Assembly: GCA_020746875.1 (NCBI GenBank)
Contig: JAGTJL010000013.1
Span: 744,001 to 808,000, forward strand
Direction: 5' to 3'
DNA: 64,000 nt
DNA from: Rhexocercosporidium sp. MPI-PUGE-AT-0058
Lineage: Eukaryota; Ascomycota; Leotiomycetes; Helotiales
Part shown: piece after piece, positions 59,437 through 64,000 of the stretch
How positions within the stretch are numbered: position 1 is the first letter of the stretch
Layout: each line of letters starts with the position of its first letter
Made by a program: the position numbers and the translations under genes
The notes under the pieces: generated by a model
Databases searched by the model: none
Told to the model about the DNA's origin: nothing
Seen by the model: the letters and a program-made list of their open reading frames with translations, nothing else

Positions 59437-60496
59437 ATGTTTCCATTCAAAGACTCAAGTGAGAGTCTCGACCGTTCCTCAACAGCAACCGACGAGGACT
59501 GCGAATCTCTAATCAAGGATTCAGTGCAGGACCCAGAGGCACGACGGCTATTGACTTCTAGCAAATCTAAACTGTCTCGATGCTGCTCGGCCTTAGCATT
59601 CTTATCAGCTCTCGCGCTCGCTCTTCTTGCTGGAATATGGATTGGTGGTCGAGGCAATCCAGATAAATTCTGCATTTCTCACACTTCCAACTATTGTATG
59701 TTGAATCCGAAGCAGTTTCGAGACTCGGACCGCTGATCTTACCTTAGCACCGGTCCTAAAAGATGTTCCTATTCGTTATGCCACTCAGAGATTCAACGGC
59801 TCTCTCATGCACGAGAACATCTTCCGTGCAACAGGATCCCCGGCTGTAGATGCGGCCTGGCAATCTCTCGGAGTGGATTGTTCGTTACCCGATTCAATCC
59901 CGCATCACGTTTCTCGTCTCGATGTTCTGCTAATTTGTTCACGATAGACAGAGCAGCAATCGTACCTCCTGAGCTAGCAGCAGCCTCTGGTCTTATAGAT
60001 TCCCAAGTCCAACTCTCCGATCGGTATGGTGGCGGATTCCCTGCAAATGTTGAGGGCCTGCACCATTTGCATTGCCTGAATCTACTGAGGCAGTCTTTAT
60101 ATTTCAACTTTGACTATTACCAAGCTCGAGGAGAAGGAGCATTTAAGAACAAGCCCGAGATTCTCCATCTTCACGTCAGTGAGTAGTCCCTCTAGCCTAT
60201 CTGAACGAACGAAAATCGATATATGAAATGAACTTAGCTAACGCCATTTGAATATAGCTCATTGTCTGGACACTTTACGACAGCAATTGATGTGCACGGC
60301 CGATGTAGGAGTGTTGGGGCAGGTGTGGTGGAACAAGGAAGCGCCAGCTGCATATCCTGACTTCAACACTAGGCACAAGTGTAGGAATTTCGAGGACATA
60401 CGACAATGGGCTTTTGAGCACCAGGCACCAGAGGATGTTCCGTCTGACTATCTAAAGATACCGAAGATAGAAGATGTTTATGAGATAATGCCTTGA
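59437..60496 (+). CDS. UstYa-family (DUF3328) oxidase-like protein
   Basis: Four exons (59437-59695, 59748-59879, 59948-60178, 60258-60496) in phase, 286 residues. The N-terminal cytoplasmic part is followed by one transmembrane helix (CSALAFLSALALALLAGIW). The two HxxHC motifs of the family are present: HHLHC, and HVTHC formed across the last intron. UstYa-type proteins carry out oxidative cyclisation or halogenation-like steps in the ustiloxin, phomopsin and related fungal RiPP pathways, and some act in other metabolite clusters. The helix marks a type II membrane enzyme with a lumenal active site. A possible precursor (57416-58044) is nearby, but no other ust-type gene (tyrosinase, peptidase) is seen, so a pathway is hypothetical. 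Confidence 0.9.
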
Positions 60497-60662
60497 TTGT
60501 AGTGGCAGGAGAAGTGTTCTTACTCGTCGTATTTTAGCACCTGGGCAGCATAGAGCGGATACCAAATGTAATTTTAATTTTATCCGAGGATTGGACGTTT
60601 CTTCCTTCATTTATTCTGGAATGTAAAACTCCGAAGTCAATTGCTGTATGGCATGTATCCTC

Positions 60663-62452
60663 TTAACTCCTTCTAGCCCATACCCAAAACCATACAGCAC
60701 TACTGCCAACCACGCATAAACTCGCAACAGCAAGCCCTTTGAACTGTTCTGGTCGCTCCCAAGCCACAATAGCAAGCCAATGCAGAAGATCAAAGCAGGA
60801 ACAGATTGCCTGTCCCGTTCCTGAGAACGTCGAGCGCTGCGAGGCGGGGACTTCGCTTTGTTCTAGCTCCTGTTCCATGAGTTCATAAGTCCAATGGAAC
60901 AGTCTAGACAGGGATAGAAATCCAAAGAGAGCAAATATCGTGATGAATCCTGCTTGCGATACTGCTTCCGTGGTGGCGTCAGTACCATCCGGTGAGCTAG
61001 GAGAGAGACTCCGAAGGACGAGTACGACGGGTATCTTTGTTGTGAGTCAATTGTCTTCAACTTGCTTGGGGGATCCTCACTAGTGATAGAAACTGCCCGA
61101 TTATTCCCCAAGAGCTAAGCATCCTAGGTACTATTCCCTTCCCAGCTTTTCTGTCGGCAAACCTTCTGCTTAAATATTCGCTCGCTAATGGAGTCGTGAA
61201 TGTTGCAATGAAGCCCAACAAGCTTCCCGATGCTCTCGCTATCGTCACAATAGTCAAGGGCATTCCGCTTTGCAGGAGGTAGGTGATAAGAGGAGCTGAG
61301 TAGACAAGGACTGTAAGGTACAAGAACGCCATGCAGATCGCGGCTGGCCAGATTGGCATCGAAAAGAAATGCCGAAGACGCTGGGCTGGCTGGCGGCAGA
61401 CTAAGATCTCCAACTTTCTCAAGGTATCCATGTGCTTACCCCCATTCAATCCTAGCCCTTCCATGGAATCTTCAGGATTCGTTTCCTGGGCCTTAAGGGA
61501 CAGCAGCTGGGGATTCTCCAACGAGACGTTGCGCAAGACGTATATCTCGACAATCCACACCAGGACCGTGGTCAGGATCACTAGCGAGATCCATACACTT
61601 CTGGAGAAAGCAGAAATAATAACTGGAAGCAACAAAGGAGATGCAACCTTGCAGAACAGATTGACTCTCGCAATAACAGCATTGACATGACTCAACGTGT
61701 AGTCTGATCCCATATCAGCCCCAACTAAAGTTGGGATCCAGTCTCGACTGATCGAAAGACTATTTCCCACCGCGCTCATTACTTGAACTACATCAAAAAG
61801 TACAATGGTCGTGAACAGAGCGTTCTTGGTGAATGTAGAGTCGTCTTGAACAATGCCTGGCCAAAGCATCCATGCAAGATAGATAATTACTATCGAAGCG
61901 TGGTTTACCACAATGCTAGTACCTAGCGGCGCTGTACTATTTGGAGACTTATCGATCCATGAACCCACAGAAGAAGCAAAGAGGATCGTTGAGAGAGTTG
62001 ATGCCATTCCTCTACATATATGTAAGCACGTGATCTCAAACCCAACTGAATTTACCTGCCGTATTGACATCGCTGTGAGGTCCTCTGGGAACGCTGAGGC
62101 AACTAAAATAATCTCTATGATGTCAGTATGTTTTCTTGTTATCAGAAAGTCTGGACGAAATACTCACTGACACATATTCGAACGTTCTCGTGTTCCACAT
62201 AAAGAGGAAATGTAACATGTAAATCTTCCACCACTTCGTACGTTCCACAACCAGAGAGAATACATGCTCCCCATCCGATTCAAAAGCTTCATCTGAAAGG
62301 AGCCCATGCAGTAACTCTTGATTGTCGTTGTCGCGGTCGTTGAAACTATTTCTGGCTCCTCGAGACGGGTGTGAGTCTTGTCGCTGTCTGGCTTGACCAT
62401 CCAACGAAGCCGACATATCGGAGCTGGCCAGATTGCTCAATTGGAGTGACAT
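60663..62452 (-). CDS. Ferroportin family iron transporter (SLC40)
   Basis: Exon 1 62168-62452, a middle exon from about 62113 to 61081 (possibly with another intron near 62034-62080) and a last exon 60663-61034. The N-terminal tail is Ser/Asp/Arg-rich, followed by LHFLFMWNTRTFEYVS, a diagnostic start of ferroportin. ASAFPEDLTAMSI, FASSVGSWIDKSPN and the long run of about ten membrane helices follow, with a cytoplasmic loop around EDSMEGLGLNGG. The last exon ends WFWVWARRS. The SLC40 family exports ferrous iron; in fungi it is found on plasma or vacuolar membranes. The first and second junctions have weak acceptors, so about ten residues are uncertain. Confidence 0.85.
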
Positions 62453-64000
62453 TCGGGTTATATAGGTGGCCAAAGTCGAGGCTATTAAAGGTTGTCTATC
62501 GTGGCGTTTTTGGGAGAGGAAATTGTTCAACGGTTGTCTGTTACAAGAGGTAGCGAGGCGAGCCCGCACTTGTCCTGATTAGGAAGTATATTTACCTCAA
62601 ATTCCCTCATCCTTGAAAATACGGAATAAGAAGGATGAACAGGGATCTGATGCAAGTCATTCAAGTGAAGCACGTTCGGTGAGACAGGGGAATTCCAGAG
62701 TCTCCACCGTATGATGTTTGACTCGGTCCAGAACATTTGAACCCTCATCAGGGTCGATCCCTAAAATCTCTTTCACCTCGCGCAGTAATTTCCAGAGGGA
62801 ATAGATTTTGGCTTAGTATGGTTGCATTATGTCTCAATCCCATCCTTTGTTTCCACGGTGTCCCCAAGCATCAATGATAGTCTATGATAGCGGCACAAAC
62901 ACATGCGCGTTCAAGGCACTTGAACCACCAAGTGCCCTACCTGAGGAAACATGCATTTTTCTGTTCTCGAGGTTCGCCTGAGTGACAGACAGAGTGAGCT
63001 CGGTGTTCTAAGGTGCTGTAACACACTAGGGAGAGGTCTCAAATTCCTAGTGAGCTGAAGTCATGATTTCAGCTTGCTAACCTCAATGCCCAGGAAATTA
63101 GGCTTCAGGGTGGTTGGTAAGCATAACACCGATAGCAATGCAGCCAAAAGAATTGTTCTCCAAAAAAACGTAGAAATAAAAAGCTACCTTGAATTCCCTA
63201 GCAAGACCACCAGAAGACTTGAACGATACAATATTGCAATTACAGCGAATACCTCAAAGCGTGATAATGCTGTACAGAAACTTGAATCGAGACAGCACGT
63301 CAGAATTCTACCCAAGTTGATGAGCTGTATATCTAGAAGGTTGATGACGGACGTAAAACGGGACTTCGGATTCGGAATTGATCATCAATGCCTCGATTCG
63401 GCCACTGTTGGGATCTGAAGTTGAGACTGGATTCAGTGAGACTCAGTTGAGCGATCAGTCTCTATCAACACCCAGCCCCTCACCGACATATTATTTAGCC
63501 AGGAACTACCGCACAAGCTTGCCAAAATAGCGACATATAATAGATCCGCCTCTTCACTTCTTTCTCGTGCTGTCAAAGAAAAACGAACAGGTTAACATTT
63601 ACTAGGAGACGCGAAAAGAAACAGAGCCACTGAGCCAGTCCACTTGGCAGAATTCTCACATATTTGTTCACAAGCAGAAATATCTCCTTAGGCTGGCTAC
63701 TGTGATAATCGTCAGCTAGCGGGGCGGGCTTCCTTAGCTCGCATTTAAGACCGGAAGGATGCAAGAAGCCCACCGTAGGCGAGCTGACGATTATAAGCAG
63801 ATGCGAAACAGACTGGATGGGGAACAGAAAATGCAAAGAGTGTACGGCGAGATGCATTGAACTTGGCAAGACACTCTCCATAACTAACGAGGTTAGGGAG
63901 GTAAGATCTAGACTAGCAGATTCACATGCTCCAAAAGGGCAAATCAGAGGCACGTGGCGCGGTGGCTGGGGATCGGCAGGACGCTTGCACCTTTTGAGTG
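62453..64000. other. Gene-free right end
   Basis: Upstream of the ferroportin gene and toward the window edge. Only short frames, none convincing. It contains the 90-bp element at 63705-63794. Confidence 0.5.
63705..63794. repeat. 90-bp element with perfect 13-bp terminal inverted repeats
   Basis: ATAATCGTCAGCT at 63705-63717 is exactly the reverse complement of AGCTGACGATTAT at 63782-63794. Inner sequence is partly complementary too: GGGCTTC on the left matches GAAGCCC on the right. It could form a hairpin or be a small MITE-like element. No clear target-site duplication is seen. Confidence 0.6.

Noticed and set aside
1..64000. tRNA genes, rRNA, CRISPR arrays and complete transposons
   Set aside because: No B-box-like TTCGA context with a foldable cloverleaf, no spaced repeats and no transposase or reverse transcriptase frame was found by reading; a tRNAscan or RepeatMasker run would settle it.

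Overview
The window is chromosomal DNA of a filamentous ascomycete, most likely a Leotiomycetes-like Pezizomycotina. This rests on the gene set and the gene style. Genes are monocistronic and lie on both strands, with many 45-120 nt introns that have GTAAGT/GTATGT-type donors and CTAAC/TACTAAC branch sites. The families include a HET-domain protein, a 2EXR protein, an UstYa-type protein, fungal hybrid histidine kinase, Fungal_trans_2 regulator and small secreted proteins. I found no CRISPR, tRNA or rRNA signals and no intact transposon.

Layout. 1-2345 (-): ZZ-finger/EF-hand membrane-anchored protein, cut by the window edge. 5551-6962 (+): secreted Ala/Pro-rich protein. 7683-8607 (-): secreted alpha/beta hydrolase. 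10277-10875 (+): F-box-like remnant. 11156-13205 (+): kinesin. 13705-18073 (-): hybrid histidine kinase with several disabling lesions. 19137-20374 (-): Cys-rich single-pass membrane protein. 21058-23625 (+): HET protein. 24825-25703 (+): 2EXR protein. 25995-29164: divergent amine oxidase / PhyH dioxygenase pair. 31869-32574 (+): three-repeat Cys-rich secreted protein. 33039-35402 (-): Fungal_trans_2 regulator without a visible zinc cluster. 35992-37125 (+): C2H2 protein. 38525-40037 (+): FAD oxidase of the fructosyl-amine/sarcosine oxidase type. 40394-42325 (-): mitochondrial tyrosyl-tRNA synthetase. 42785-45959 (+): GH36 raffinose-synthase-like glycosidase. 47117-51015 (-): MSH6. 51690-53496 (-): two uncharacterised proteins. 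54482-55688 (+): secreted Ca-dependent PI-PLC. 56337-57167 (+): mitochondrial membrane protein. 57416-58044 (-): Gly/Tyr-repeat secreted protein with dibasic sites. 59437-60496 (+): UstYa-like oxidase. 60663-62452 (-): ferroportin. The last 1.5 kb holds no gene but has a short element with inverted-repeat ends.

Functional links are modest. Housekeeping genes (MSH6, YARS2-type, kinesin, ferroportin) are mixed with accessory or secreted ones. Two places look like possible metabolite loci: the divergent amine oxidase/PhyH pair, and the 57-60.5 kb stretch where a secreted, dibasic-site-containing Tyr-repeat protein sits near an UstYa-family gene. The clearest oddity is the histidine kinase: signature motifs are well preserved, but the frame is broken by three TAG codons and at least three frameshifts.
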